Shown piece by piece: positions 41,112-51,024 of a stretch of 64,000 bases of DNA. Under the pieces are notes generated by a model. That model had not been told where the DNA came from. It saw nothing but the letters and a program-made list of their open reading frames with translations, and searched no databases. Made by a program: the position numbers and the translations under genes. The stretch comes from Mesorhizobium onobrychidis. GTDB lineage: Bacteria > Pseudomonadota > Alphaproteobacteria > Rhizobiales > Rhizobiaceae. The stretch is from assembly GCF_024707545.1 (NCBI RefSeq), contig NZ_CP062229.1, positions 6,925,501-6,989,500 of the forward strand, in the 5' to 3' direction. Position 1 is the stretch's first letter. Each line of letters begins with the position of its first letter.

Positions 41112-41599
41112 GCAACCGGAGATCGCGGCAAACGAACCGCCTCGCCAGCCAACATAATTTTGGCCCACTATTGTCGATTACGGGTAATACCGGCAATTGG
41201 TGGACTTGCACCCTGTTGCACGGCTCGAACTATTCTCTAGAATTCAATAGTGAACAGGGCCATAGCCGCCACGCCCGCGGTGCGGTCGAACTGGGATGTC
41301 GGCAGAGGTTGGTTCAACAGATTGGCGATTTCCGCGCATCTTTGAACGCTTCACCCTGAGCGATGCTGCATGACTGTGGTGGAGGCGGAACTTCTCGCCC
41401 GCACGATCGTCGCACACGAATCCAGCCACCAGTGGCGAGTTGCAGACGGCCAGCGAATTGTGACGTTCCGCCAATGCAATAATTGCCGGGCTGGAAGAAA
41501 GAAAACTGTTCGTCTCATCTCGGAGCTGTGCGGATCGCGCTGAGCTATTTGGAGTCTGCATTCGAAGGCCCTGAAATCTCCATCTGGCGATCAGGATCC
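41112..41599. other. Stretch upstream of the nod box
   Basis: About 490 bp with only short frames and no family pattern. Confidence 0.35.
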
Positions 41600-41647
41600 A
41601 TCCATCCTGGAGATGCGTTTCATCGAAACAATCGATTTTACGAAGAA
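41600..41647 (+). promoter_or_regulatory. nod box (NodD binding site)
   Basis: ATCCATCCTGGAGATG, six bases, then ATCGAAACAATCGATTTTAC. This follows the rhizobial nod box consensus almost throughout, including the diagnostic ATCNAAACAATCRATTTTAC block, with one mismatch in the first block and divergence in the last few bases. It points toward noeL, whose ATG is about 270 bp downstream. Confidence 0.85.
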
Positions 41648-41919
41648 GTAACGGACATGAAAAGACGTCGCTCGGGAGGCAACGTCTACAGAGGTTACTC
41701 CCGTCATGCGGAAGATGGAATGGAAGTCCTTCCAGAGCTGATGCCGACGGCACACGGCACTCGATGCAAACCCGCATGCCTTCTTAACATCACCAGAGGC
41801 TCAGACTCCAGCTAAGACGGTCATACAGTGTTGATTGCACCGCGATTGTAGCGCGCAGTTAGTCATTCCCACGCGCCGTTGACCATTCCAATCAAACGCG
41901 CCATCACGGAATATCAGGA

Positions 41920-42988
41920 ATGAGTTCACCCCGGCGTACGGCATTTATTACAGGTATTACCGGCCAGGACGGCGCATTGCTTGCCGAACTGCTGCTTTCG
42001 AAGGGCTACATGGTGCACGGCCTGAAGCGACGGGCCTCGCTGATCGGGAATACCCAACGTATCGACCACCTCTATCAAGACCCGCATGAGGACCATCCCG
42101 ACATGGTCCTGCATTACGGGGACATGACGGATGCGACAAACCTGATCCGTCTCCTGCAGGAAACGCAGCCCGACGAAATCTACAATCTCGCTGCGCAAAG
42201 CCACGTGCAAGTTTCTTTCGAAACCCCCGAATATACGGCCAATGCCGATGCGCTCGGCACGCTGCGGCTGTTGGAAGCGATCCGCATTCTTCGCGTCGAG
42301 GACAATACCCGATTTTACCAGGCCTCCACATCCGAACTCTTCGGTTTGGTCCAGGGTGTCCCACAGGGGGAGACTACCCCGTTTTATCCGCGCTCGCCGT
42401 ATGCGGTGGCGAAGCTCTACGCATACTGGATCACGGTGAACTACCGTGAGGCATACGGACTGTACGCCAGCAACGGGATTCTGTTCGATCACGAAGGACC
42501 GACGCGCGGCGAAACCTTCATCACGCGCAAGGTAACCCGTGCAGTAGCTGCGATTGTGGCCGGCAAGCAGGACTGCCTCTATCTCGGAAACCTGGAGGCA
42601 AAGCGCGACTGGGGCTCGGCGCGCGACTATGTCGAGGGCATGTGGCGGATCCTGCAGCACCACGAGCCTGACGATTTCGTGCTCGCGACCGGCGAGACGC
42701 ATTCGGTCCGCAGCCTTGTCGAGGCTGCCTTCAGGCGAGTCGGCAAGGAGATCGTATGGGAGGGCAAAGGCGTTGACGAGGTGGGCCGCGAACGCAGGAG
42801 TAACCAGGCGCTGATCCGCATAGACAAACGTTATTTCCGTCCGACATTGACCTGCTGATTGGCGACGCCTCTAAGGCGGCCACCAAGCTCGGCTGGAAGC
42901 CAAAAGATCACCTTCGATGAGCTCGTCTCGGAAATGGTCGATGCCGATTGCCGCGCCTGCGGAATCACATCGACTGACGTGAAAGCAA
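41920..42988 (+). pseudogene. noeL: GDP-mannose 4,6-dehydratase, C-terminal frameshifts
   Basis: Makes GDP-4-keto-6-deoxymannose, the precursor of the fucose decoration of Nod factors. The first 312 residues are normal: [20 protein letters not shown] (NAD motif), [29 protein letters not shown], the catalytic Tyr/Lys in [13 protein letters not shown], and RETF-like [12 protein letters not shown]. Near 42845 two bases appear lost (KRYFRPT then stop at 42858 instead of [19 protein letters not shown]). A further extra A near 42900 shifts to ITFDELVSEMVDADCRAC. The truncated 312-residue protein keeps the catalytic core and might be partly active. Controlled by the nod box upstream. Confidence 0.85.
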
Positions 42989-43640
42989 ATGATTTCGCCG
43001 GAGGGCAAACGCATCTGGTCGCCGGCCATCGCGGCATGGTTGGGTCCGCACTGGTACGCCGGCTGTCAGACTTGCCCGCGGTAAAGGTCCTCACGTCGGA
43101 CAGTCGTGATCTCGACCTGACCGACTGCGCAGCGACGACTGCCTGGTCCACGCACAACGTCCCGACCTGGTTTTCATGGCAGCCCTCAAGGTCGAGGGAA
43201 TCGTGGCCAATAACTAACGTCAAGTCGGCTTCCTCCTGGACAATCTCACGATCGAGCTCTCTACGATCGCGGCCGCCGCATTCGAGGCGGGCGTCGAGAA
43301 GTTTATGCTGCTCGGCTCGTCCTGCATTTACCCCAAATTTGCGGCACAACCGATCTAGGAAAGCTCGCTGATGACCGCCGCTCGAGCCGAAGAATCAGTG
43401 GTACGCGATCGCCAAGATCGCCGGAGTGATGCTGTGCGACGCTTACCGTCAGCAGGTCGGGCGTAGCTTCATCTCGACTATGCCGACAAACCTGTACGGG
43501 CCGAATGACAATTTCGACCCGTTTGTGAGCCATGTGGTGGCCGCGACGATTCATAAGATCGTTGTCGCACGGAACGCCGGGAGGAATCGCGTCACGATGT
43601 GGGGTAGCGGGTCGCCGTTGCGCGAAGCGGAGATCGGGTT
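42989..43640 (+). pseudogene. nolK: GDP-fucose synthase NolK, frameshifted and truncated
   Basis: Epimerase/reductase converting the NoeL product to GDP-L-fucose. Recognised from [85 protein letters not shown] (catalytic Tyr/Lys), [14 protein letters not shown] and [11 protein letters not shown]. Several single-base shifts and an in-frame stop occur. The 3' end is lost at GSGSPLRE, where unrelated minus-strand sugar-dehydrogenase DNA begins. Confidence 0.82.
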
Positions 43641-43713
43641 CGCGATTCTTGCTGAGCGGCGTCGGCACACAGATGATGACCACGTCCGTTTCGACATTTC
43701 CCGAGAAGTCCAT
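43620..43713 (-). pseudogene. Nucleotide-sugar dehydrogenase fragment
   Basis: The frame [20 protein letters not shown] then SKNREPDL matches the conserved VxxICVPTPLxxxxEPDL strand-loop of UDP-sugar dehydrogenases (WbpA/UDP-N-acetylglucosamine dehydrogenase type). Only ~30 residues remain, fused to the broken end of nolK in opposite orientation. Confidence 0.5.
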
Positions 43714-44829
43714 GGTGGCTTGAAACCTTGCCTCTGCAAGCGCTCCTCAACGAGCGCCTTGGCGTCAACCTCAAGCACGGATGGATCTCGTCAGTGGCAA
43801 TCCCACCGGATCGCCACCGTCAGGCGACGCTAGTCCATGCCGTTCCGTTGAGGCGCGGACCATTCGATCGCGATCGAGCGCGCGGCGTCGCGAATGCCGA
43901 GACCGGGCTGAGCGGATGGCCCGAACGGGGCGAGTTGAGCATGTGTGCGCGCTGAAAACGATCCAGCGTGTTGGGCGGGCATTTCTGCCCACTGCTGGCC
44001 GCAGACCACAACGAGGAAGAGGATTCGGAGGAAAAGAAGCACGGACGCTGGTGCGCCAGTTCTCCTCTCCGCCAAAAGTCTGGGCTCGTGCGCTTCAATC
44101 ATGTCGATGCGGCTATAACGCTCCGGTCCGAGAGATGTGCCTCTCAGCTCTTCGACCGAAAATAGTGGGACACTCGCTCTTTCGCCAGACAAGCGCCTAA
44201 CAGCGTTGTCCCTTGACGCCGGCGCGCATTTCGCCCGAGCTCCTCCGCTGATTGAGCTGGTACAGCCCCGGATCGATGGTGACCGGGTGGAGCATAGCGC
44301 CCCGGTCGGACATTTGCCTGAGCGGCGGAGACCTTCGAGGCGCAACCTCTTCCGCACGAGCGAGATAGCTGAGCCAGATCTATCACTTTGCCTCGAAACG
44401 GTTTTTCATTTGGCATGGTACATGCGTTCTCATCCGCAAACAACGTCATGGACTGAGGAGAAATCGTCCCATGATCACCTCCCGAAAAATACCGCCGCCG
44501 CGGGTTTCCCGGCCATCCAAAGATGACGCTCGACCAACCTGCAGACGGCTCATCTGGCTCGGCGCTGTCCGCCGATCCACCTTCTCCCACAAGGGCAGAC
44601 GGGGGAACAGCGCCTTTGTCCGGCATCATTGTCAATGAGCGCGACCTCAAGGCAATCGCCCAGCGCAAATGGCTGCGCGCGATCTCCGGCACGCATCCTT
44701 ATTCGAGGCCGAACGAAGGCACCAAGGAGAGCCTCGTCGCCATCTCACAGGCTGATCTAAGCGCAGCTTGATCCAGCACAAACGAATTTCAGACATGCAC
44801 CAAGACACCGTCCGGGCGAGGCTTTCGCC
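43714..44829. other. Stretch of about 1.1 kb without a recognisable gene
   Basis: Only short frames. An 82-codon plus-strand frame at 44523-44771 follows a sigma-54-like sequence at 44411-44426 but matches nothing I know. Confidence 0.4.
44411..44426 (+). promoter_or_regulatory. Possible sigma-54 promoter
   Basis: TGGCATG-GTAC-ATGCG keeps the GG and GC at the correct ten-base spacing; the -12 block reads ATGC instead of TTGC. No TGT-N10-ACA site was found upstream. Downstream are an unassigned 82-codon frame and then the acetoacetate decarboxylase gene. Confidence 0.3.
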
Positions 44830-45578
44830 ATGCCCCTGAACAACCCGGCCTATCCGGCCGGCCCATACCGCTTCCGAAACCGGGAGTATTTGATCATCAC
44901 ATATCGCACCGATCCGCAGAAACTGCGCGACGTAGTGCCGGAGCCGCTTCAGGTGCGCGAGCCGTTCGTGAAATTCGAGTTCATTCGCATGCCGGACTCG
45001 ACCGGCTTCGGCGACTATACGGAAAGCGGGCAGGTCATCCCTGTTACGTTCCGCGGCCGCAAGGGCAGCTACACCCATTGTATGTTTCTCAACGACCACC
45101 CGCCGATTGCCGGCGGACGCGAGCTGTGGGGCTTTCCCAAGAAGCTCGCGAGTCCGACTCTTCGCACCGAGACCGACACCCTGGTGGGCACGCTCGACTA
45201 CGGCCCGGTCCGCGTTGCGACCGGCACAATGGGCTACAAGCATAGAGCCGCCGACCTCGCGAGCGTGAAGGCCTCGCTCGCCGAACCGAACTTCCTCCTC
45301 AAAACATCCCTCACGTCGACGGCACGCCGCGCATCTGCGAGCTCGTGGAGTACCACCTGGAGGAAATCAATCTGCAGGGCGCCTGGACCGGCCCGGCAGC
45401 CCTGAACCTCTGGTCACACGCGCTGGCCCCAGTCGCCGAGCTGCCGGTGCTGGAAGTCGTTTCGGCGGTTCACATCGTCACCGATCTCACGCTCGCGCTC
45501 GGGAAGGTCGTCCACGACTACCTCGCGGAAGCCGAGCCTCGCTATCGGAAAGGAAGAATCCATGAACTTGCAGAATGA
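44830..45578 (+). pseudogene. adc: Acetoacetate decarboxylase, one-base frameshift
   Basis: Converts acetoacetate to acetone and CO2. Family blocks: [53 protein letters not shown] with the Schiff-base lysine region (FPKK), and after the shift [20 protein letters not shown]. One A is missing in the AAAA run near 45303 (LLK/NIPHVDG), so the protein is cut at about residue 158 unless this is a sequence error. It overlaps the next gene, an apparent 3-hydroxybutyrate dehydrogenase, fitting a ketone-body operon. Confidence 0.82.
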
Positions 45579-45909
45579 GATCTTATCGAACAAGCGCGCC
45601 GACGGAGCCGGTGGCCGGCTTTTGGACAAAGTGGCGGTAATCACCGGAGCCGCGAGCGGCATCGGCAAGGAGATTGCGCTCAGCTTCGCCCGCGAGGGAG
45701 CAAGAGTGGTCCGCGGATCTTGATCACAGCGCTGCCCAACACGGCGTCCGGGATCGATCCGATGGGCAAACGTGCACTCGGGGTTGGCATGGATGTCAGC
45801 AACGACGAGCAGGTGAAAGCGGATGGGGCAGGCGATCGAAACCTTCGGGCGCCTCGACATCCTGGTCAGCAACGCCCGCGTCCAGATCATGGCGCCGCTT
45901 GTCGAGTGA
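45562..45909 (+). pseudogene. bdhA: 3-hydroxybutyrate dehydrogenase-like SDR, truncated
   Basis: Starts 17 bases before the adc stop. LLDKVAVITGAASGIGKEIA, LSFAREGA (cofactor half), then in other frames ADLDHSAAQH, GKRALGVGMDVSNDEQVKA and ETFGRLDILVSNA follow the order of 3-hydroxybutyrate dehydrogenase. At least three shifts; the sequence ends before the catalytic Ser-Tyr-Lys half, shortly before asnB. Confidence 0.65.
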
Positions 45910-46000
45910 GGCGGCCATAAAGGATATCGCGTGTTCGCGCGGTGCGGTGTCCCGGATGCCCGAAGTTGCGCGACAGTTACCCAAGGCAAGGAGCCAAAAT

Positions 46001-47834
46001 ATGTGCGGCATCTGTGGATGGATTGATTTCGATCGTGACCTAGGAAGTCCCGACGCGCGAAGGGAGCTTCCCGACATGACGGCCGCCATTGCCTATCGTG
46101 GTCCGGACGACGAGGGGACTTGGATCGACGGGCCTGCGGCACTGGGACACCGCCGCCTGGCGATCATCGATATCCAGGGCGGTCGCCAGCCGATGACGCA
46201 CCAGGAGGACGGCCGACCGACGTTGGTGCTCGTTTACACGGGCGAGACTTACAACTACCGCGAGCTGCGTCAACGGCTTGCCGCCCTAGGCCATCGGTTC
46301 GACACGAGCAGTGACACCGAGGTGGTGCTGCGCGCCCACCGCGAGTGGGGCCACCGCGACCCCCGCAGCGCCGTGAGCGAACTCAACGGGATGTTCGCCT
46401 ACGCACTCTGGGACACCGCCAAGCGCGAACTGCTTCTCATACGCGACCGGCTCGGCATCAAGCCGCTTTACTACTACCCCACCGAGCACGGAGTGTTATT
46501 CGGCTCCGAGCCAAAGGCGATCCTCGCCAATAGTCTCGCGGAACGGGCCATAGACGCCGATGGGCTACGTCGCACGCTGTGCCCCATCGCCGACCCGTCA
46601 AGCACCGTGTTTCGCGGCATGCGTGAGGTACCGGCCGGCCATATCGTCCGCGTGACCCGCGACGGCATCCAGCAGATGAGCTACTGGCAGCTCACCGACA
46701 GTGGGCACACCGACGACGTGCCTACCACCGTTCGGCGCGTCCGCGAGTTGCTCGAGGACACGATCCAGCGGCAGCTCATCGCCGACGTGCCGCTGTGCAC
46801 GCTTTTGTCGGGCGGGCTTGATTCCTCGGCCATGACCGCGCTAGCCGCGCGTTTGAGCGACGGACGGACCCGGTCCTTCGCCCTAGACTTCGTCGGCTAC
46901 ACCGATAACTTTACCCCCGGCCCGGAGCGCGCGACACCCGACGGGCCGTACGTGCAGGAGGTCGCGAAATTCGTGGGTACCGACCACACGGACATCACGT
47001 TGTTTGCGGACGAACTCATGGACCCGAACGCGCGGGCCGCCACCCTCCACGCACGCGACCTGCCGTTGACTATGGGCAACCTTGATAGCTCGCTCTACCT
47101 GCTGTTCCGGGCCATCGGGCAACACTCGACGGTGGCCCTGTCTGGGGAGGCGGCCGACGAGGTTTTCGGCGGCTACTCGTTTTTCCACGATCCCGCGCAC
47201 GTTCAGGCGGACACGTTTCCCTGGTTGGAACTTAACGACGGTGTCGCACTGCAATCCCTAGATCCCGGGCTCGTCGAGAAACTCGACCTCCCCGGCTACC
47301 TCGACGAGCAGTACCGCAGGGCACTTTGCGGAAGTACCCGCCCTGACCGGGCCGGCCGCGGCCGATCCGCGCGAGCGTCGCATGCGCGAGATCTGTTACC
47401 TCGTCCTCACGCGTTTCCTGCCGACGCTGCTCGACCGCAAGGACCGGATGAGCATGGCTTTGGGTCTCGAGGTGCGGGTCCCTTTCTGCGACCACCGCCT
47501 CGTCGAGTACGTGTTCGGCACCCCATGGGCCCACAAGACTTTCGATGGGCGCGAGAAGAGCCTGCTGCGGGCCGCCAGCGCGGACCTGCTCCCGCAGTCG
47601 GTGGTGCAGCGAGTGAAGAGCGGGTATCCGGCTATCCAGGATGCCACCTATGATAGAATGCTGCGCACGCAGTTCACCACGCTGCTGAATGACCGCAATG
47701 CGGCAGTGGCACCGCTGTTGTCCGTCGACAGGTCCCGCGCGTTGCTCGATGCGACCGACAACCTCAGGGGGGTAGAGCAAATCCTGACCCTGCAGGATTT
47801 CCTGACCGATTACAACGTGAGCTTCACCATCTGA
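46001..47834 (+). pseudogene. asnB: Asparagine synthetase (glutamine-hydrolysing), one frameshift
   Basis: About 610 residues. The N-terminal Ntn glutaminase starts MCGICGWIDF with Cys2 as nucleophile, then IAYRGPDDEG and GHRRLAIIDI. The synthetase domain has the ATP pyrophosphate loop LLSGGLDSSAM (about residue 270) and LSGEAADEVFGGY. An extra T near 47331 shifts the frame after YLDEQYRRAL; the rest (ALTGPAAADPRERRMREICY, RKDRMSMALGLEVRVPFCDH) is in the next frame to 47834. AAGGAG precedes the start. The long intact stretches on both sides of one base make either a very recent lesion or a sequence error likely. Confidence 0.88.
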
Positions 47835-48017
47835 GACGACAGAACACGCAAAAGGATAGCAAGGGGGTCCGGCGTCCGAACGGCGTTGGGCTCCATGGCC
47901 AGGAGGCGGCGGGCCTGATATCGGGTGGCACTTAATTATCAGCATGCTGGAAAGGAATAACTTCCAAGTGCGATATGCTAATAAAAACAAAGACTTCGCC
48001 CTTAAGATTGTCGAGCC
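47835..48017. other. Convergent intergenic region asnB-acdS1
   Basis: About 180 bp between two convergent genes. No clear hairpin terminator was recognised. Confidence 0.35.
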
Positions 48018-49031
48018 TCAGCCGTTGCGGAAGGTGTAGCCATAACCGTTGATCGCGGGCCCGCCGCCGAGATGCGCGTACAGCACCCTCGACCCGGCCG
48101 GAAGGAAGCCTTTCTGAATGAGATCAATCATCCCTTGCATTGACTTGCCCTCGTATACGGGATCCGTAATCATCCCTTCAAGCCGCGCACACAGGCGGAT
48201 GGCCTCCTTGGTTTCCTCGGATGGAATGCCATAACACGGGCCCGCGTAGTCCTCGAGCAACACGACGTCATCCTGGACGAGTTCCGTTCCGAGCTCGATG
48301 AGCGCCGCTGTATGTTGGGCAATGCCAAGGACCTGCGCTCTGGTCTGGGCGGGGGTAGCAGAGGCATCGATACCGACCACCTTGCGCTGTCGACCGTCCT
48401 TAGCAAACCCGACGAGCATGCCGGCATGTGTTGACCCAGTGACCGTGCAAACGACGATGTAGTCGAAAGCAAACCCAAGCTGTTGTTCCTGGGCGCGCAC
48501 CTCCTCGGCGAACCCGACATAGCCGAGGCCGCCGTACGGGTGAACGGATGCGCCGGCTGGTATCGGATAAGGTCTGCCGCCCCTTGCCTTCACCTCATAA
48601 AGCGCTTTTTCCCAGCTGCGGCGGATACCGATGTCAAAGCCCTCGTCGACCAAGTGCACCTCTGCTCCCATGATGCGGCTTAAAAGAATGTTGCCGACCC
48701 GGTCGTAGACGACATCCTCGTGTGGTACCCAGCCCTCCTGAACCAGCAGACATTTCATGCCGATCTTGGCAGCGACCGCTGCGACCATCCGGGTGTGGTT
48801 GGACTGCACGCCGCCGACGGTGACGAGCGTATCGGCATCTGACGCGATCGCATCGGGGATGATGTATTCGAGCTTGCGCAGCTTGTTTCCGCCGAATGCG
48901 AGACCAGAGTTGCAGTCCTCGCGCTTGGCGTAGATTTCCACCTTGCTCCCCAGATGCTTGCTGAGGCGGTCGAGCTTCTCGATGGGCGTTGGTCCAAAGG
49001 TGAGCGGATAGCGTTCGAACCTTTCCAGCAT
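48018..49031 (-). CDS. acdS: ACC deaminase, copy 1
   Basis: PLP enzyme splitting 1-aminocyclopropane-1-carboxylate, the ethylene precursor, into 2-oxobutyrate and ammonia; in rhizobia it lowers plant ethylene during nodulation. 337 residues. The PLP lysine lies in [13 protein letters not shown] (K50), with [15 protein letters not shown] for phosphate and substrate binding. The ACC-specific Tyr-Glu pair is in [13 protein letters not shown] and Leu in YAHLGG, which separates it from D-cysteine desulfhydrase. About 31 residues differ from copy 2 (about 91% identical by eye count). Intact; a sigma-54-like promoter lies 138 bp upstream. Confidence 0.93.
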   Translation of the reverse strand: MLERFERYPLTFGPTPIEKLDRLSKHLGSKVEIYAKREDCNSGLAFGGNKLRKLEYIIPDAIASDADTLVTVGGVQSNHTRMVAAVAAKIGMKCLLVQEGWVPHEDVVYDRVGNILLSRIMGAEVHLVDEGFDIGIRRSWEKALYEVKARGGRPYPIPAGASVHPYGGLGYVGFAEEVRAQEQQLGFAFDYIVVCTVTGSTHAGMLVGFAKDGRQRKVVGIDASATPAQTRAQVLGIAQHTAALIELGTELVQDDVVLLEDYAGPCYGIPSEETKEAIRLCARLEGMITDPVYEGKSMQGMIDLIQKGFLPAGSRVLYAHLGGGPAINGYGYTFRNG

Positions 49032-49168
49032 GTTTTCTCCAGCAAAAGGTAATTAAGCTGAACCAGCTTCGGCCTCAGTCATGAGCGTGTTTGGTTCAAG
49101 CCAGCGGCATCTGAGGCGGTGCAGAAGAGCCTCATCATCATTGCCAGCGTCTCGTTCGATCGAGACGA

Positions 49169-49184
49169 AGCAACCCGCATGCCG
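49169..49184 (-). promoter_or_regulatory. Candidate sigma-54 promoter of acdS copy 1
   Basis: Minus strand CGGCATG-CGGG-TTGCT, one mismatch (first base) to TGGCAYR-N4-TTGCW, with GG and GC ten bases apart, 138 bp before the acdS start. Symbiotic acdS genes of mesorhizobia are known to be under NifA/sigma-54 control. No exact TGT-N10-ACA site was found upstream. The corresponding place before acdS copy 2 (63773-63788) is a degenerate version. Confidence 0.6.
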
Positions 49185-49415
49185 GCGTGCTGCGACTTTG
49201 CCTATATGTCTAGGCAACTCGAACGCTCGCCTCCCGCCTTTGGACGGTCAAGGATGCGCCTCTGCCCGCTTCAAGCGCACCAATTCTTGAACGGTCAGCT
49301 CGATGTCCAGGTTGATCCGAAGTGGCCTGAATCTAAGTTCGAATTTCTCAATTCGCCACAACGGAGCGGCGATAAATACCGCCCATCCGAATAGCTGAGG
49401 CACATCGTTCATTGG

Positions 49416-49673
49416 TCACCTCATGAACATCTGTTGGCTGCTATCCAACTTCCCTGCCCTACCGAAATGCTCCGCCCTTTCATCTGCTCGACAAGCACAG
49501 CTGGACCGCCAGAGCAGAAAGAGCACGCTTGCGAAATACACCACCTGGAGCAGCAACGAGCAGGCCATCGTAGTAACGATCGCCAGAGGGATCGAATGGG
49601 AAGCGAAGTAAACAATCATAGCGTTGCCGCAAAAGACCAGCCCTAAGAGCCGACAAAACACTATGAAGCGCAA
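49416..49673 (-). CDS. syrA: SyrA-like exopolysaccharide regulator, small membrane protein
   Basis: 85 residues with two membrane helices: FIVFCRLLGLVFCGNAMIVY and TTMACSLLLQVVYFASVLFL. They are joined by a short loop (FASHSIPLA) and followed by a charged cytoplasmic tail. Length and pattern resemble the rhizobial SyrA/exopolysaccharide production repressor family (LLLQxxYFxSVLFLxW). Members influence exopolysaccharide synthesis from the inner membrane. It lies between acdS and fdxB, on the same strand. Confidence 0.65.
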   Translation of the reverse strand: MRFIVFCRLLGLVFCGNAMIVYFASHSIPLAIVTTMACSLLLQVVYFASVLFLLWRSSCACRADERAEHFGRAGKLDSSQQMFMR

Positions 49674-49711
49674 CGCCGTTCTCCTGGTCTCGTCTCGTTA
49701 AATCCTGCTGC

Positions 49712-50029
49712 TCATGCTGCGATCTGGTCGGCCGCGACATGGGTCTGGCAGTTCTTAGGGCAGACGCGCCCGCAGGCTCCGCAACCAATGCATCGGCCGG
49801 CATGGTCGACGACCATGATCATGCGATTGAGCTCACCATCGAAGTCGCCGTCACCGCCGTCGCAGGCGCCGAGGATTTCACCAGCGTCATCGACGCCGTA
49901 AAGATGCATGACCTCGCGCGAGCAGACCTTGAAACAGCGGCCGCAGCCGATACAGATCTTGCCATCTATAGCGGTCAGATATTCCGGCACCCATGTGGAG
50001 CCGTCGCGGCTGATTAATGTGCTCGTCAT
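49712..50029 (-). CDS. fdxB: Nif-associated ferredoxin FdxB
   Basis: 105-residue 2[4Fe-4S] ferredoxin of the nif-specific FdxB (ferredoxin III) type. The first cluster motif is CIGCGRCFKVC (about residues 26-36) and the second CIGCGACGRVCPKNC near the C-terminus. It is thought to deliver electrons for nitrogenase cofactor assembly. Its start overlaps the stop of the DUF683 gene (ATGA). Intact, last gene of the NifA/sigma-54 operon. Confidence 0.9.
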   Translation of the reverse strand: MTSTLISRDGSTWVPEYLTAIDGKICIGCGRCFKVCSREVMHLYGVDDAGEILGACDGGDGDFDGELNRMIMVVDHAGRCIGCGACGRVCPKNCQTHVAADQIAA

Positions 50030-50229
50030 CCTAATTTCTTCATTCTAGCGAGCTCTCTCCTGGCACCATCCAACTCGGCATAAACGGCGTGCGTTTTCTC
50101 GGCGACCTCCTCTATGTCAGTCCATTTGACCGGGAGACCCTCAGCAAGGTCGCGCAAGTTCGTTTTAGCAATTGCCGCGCGCAGCTGCAGCTTTCGGACT
50201 TTCTTCACCATCTCATCCAGGTTTGACAT
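50026..50229 (-). CDS. CCE_0567-family (DUF683) nif-associated protein
   Basis: 67 residues, largely helical: NLDEMVKKVRKLQLRAAIAK, NLRDLAEGLPVKWTDIEEVA, TYAEL-like YAELDGARRELA. The family forms a two-helix metal-binding protein always found between the NifX-associated gene and fdxB. Same position here. Confidence 0.88.
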   Translation of the reverse strand: MSNLDEMVKKVRKLQLRAAIAKTNLRDLAEGLPVKWTDIEEVAEKTHAVYAELDGARRELARMKKLG

Positions 50230-50662
50230 AATCCTCCCTCGAAATCCGTTTCTTCCGCGCCACGTCGGCTATAACTGCAGTCGCATCGTCGACCAGTTTC
50301 GTACCGGCATCTGCGAGTTTCCGGAAAGTCTCGAAGCCGAACCGGTGGACGTCTCGACAGAACGACCACTGCCGACCGTAAAAAGCACGCGCCCGTGGCG
50401 CCGCTCCTCGATCGCGAGCCCGCTCCGAAGTAAAAACATGTCGAGCCTCCACAGCGCGTTCGGATCCGGATCGCCAACGATCGGATTTTCCGGCGCAGCT
50501 CCTTGGTGTTGATGAGGTCGGCCAGCAGCTCGGTGTCCGATTTCCCGTGGCATGAGCCGTGGAAGTCCTGAGCACGAACCAGCCGCACAAGGCATTCTAC
50601 TAAAGGGTGGCCAGGGCCGCTTGCCCCTCGTTGACAGTAGGGCTAAGCGCGGTGTGAGACAT
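50213..50662 (-). pseudogene. NifX-associated protein (DUF269), frameshifted
   Basis: Ordered pieces: MSHTALSPTVNEGQAALATL, a premature stop and shift, LVRLVRAQDFHGSCHGKSDT with ELLADLINTKELRRKI, a second shift, PIVGDPDPNALWRLDMF, SGLAIEER, a short deletion, then DVHRFGFETFRKLADAGTKL and VDDATAVIADVARK. This is the DUF269 protein that accompanies NifX in cofactor assembly. Three or more lesions, so inactive. It overlaps the DUF683 start. Confidence 0.8.
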
Positions 50663-50678
50663 TTCGTTTTCCTCAATT

Positions 50679-51024
50679 TCAGTGCTCGTCCTCGAAAGAC
50701 GATTTCTGCTTTCGGAACGCGGACGTCTGGTCCGCTTGCGCAGCCGACGTCCGGCTTGGCCGGGCCGTTTCCACGTAAATGCCGTCCTTTTGGCCGACCT
50801 TGAGCAAGTCCTGGACTGTGACGTCTTCCACGACGGGCCAAATTCGCGTCGAGTATTGCGCCCGCGGCGATCCGGTTGAAGGTCACTGAGGCCCGAGCCT
50901 TGACCTGCAGCGAACGATCCACCCTGTGCTGCATGGACACACTTACAGCGGGCACGCCGCAGAACTGGCGAATTGACCAGGGTTCCATTCCACATGTGAT
51001 CCCTTTGCGATCTTTGCTCATCAT
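50679..51024 (-). pseudogene. Unrecognised gene in the nif-type operon, frameshifted
   Basis: Starts MMSKDRKGITCGMEPW, runs through VSVSMQHRVDRSLQVKARAS and VTFNRIAAGAILDANLAR, then, after one shift near 50850, VEDVTVQDLLKVGQKDGIYV and ETARPSR to the stop at 50679. About 115 residues. It stands where nifX would be expected but does not resemble NifX. It overlaps the end of the TlpA-like gene. I do not recognise the family. Confidence 0.5.

Noticed and set aside
44144..44692. Possible Hpt-like fragment (KVIDLAQLSR) on the minus strand
   Set aside because: Too short, and the phosphotransfer His motif is absent.
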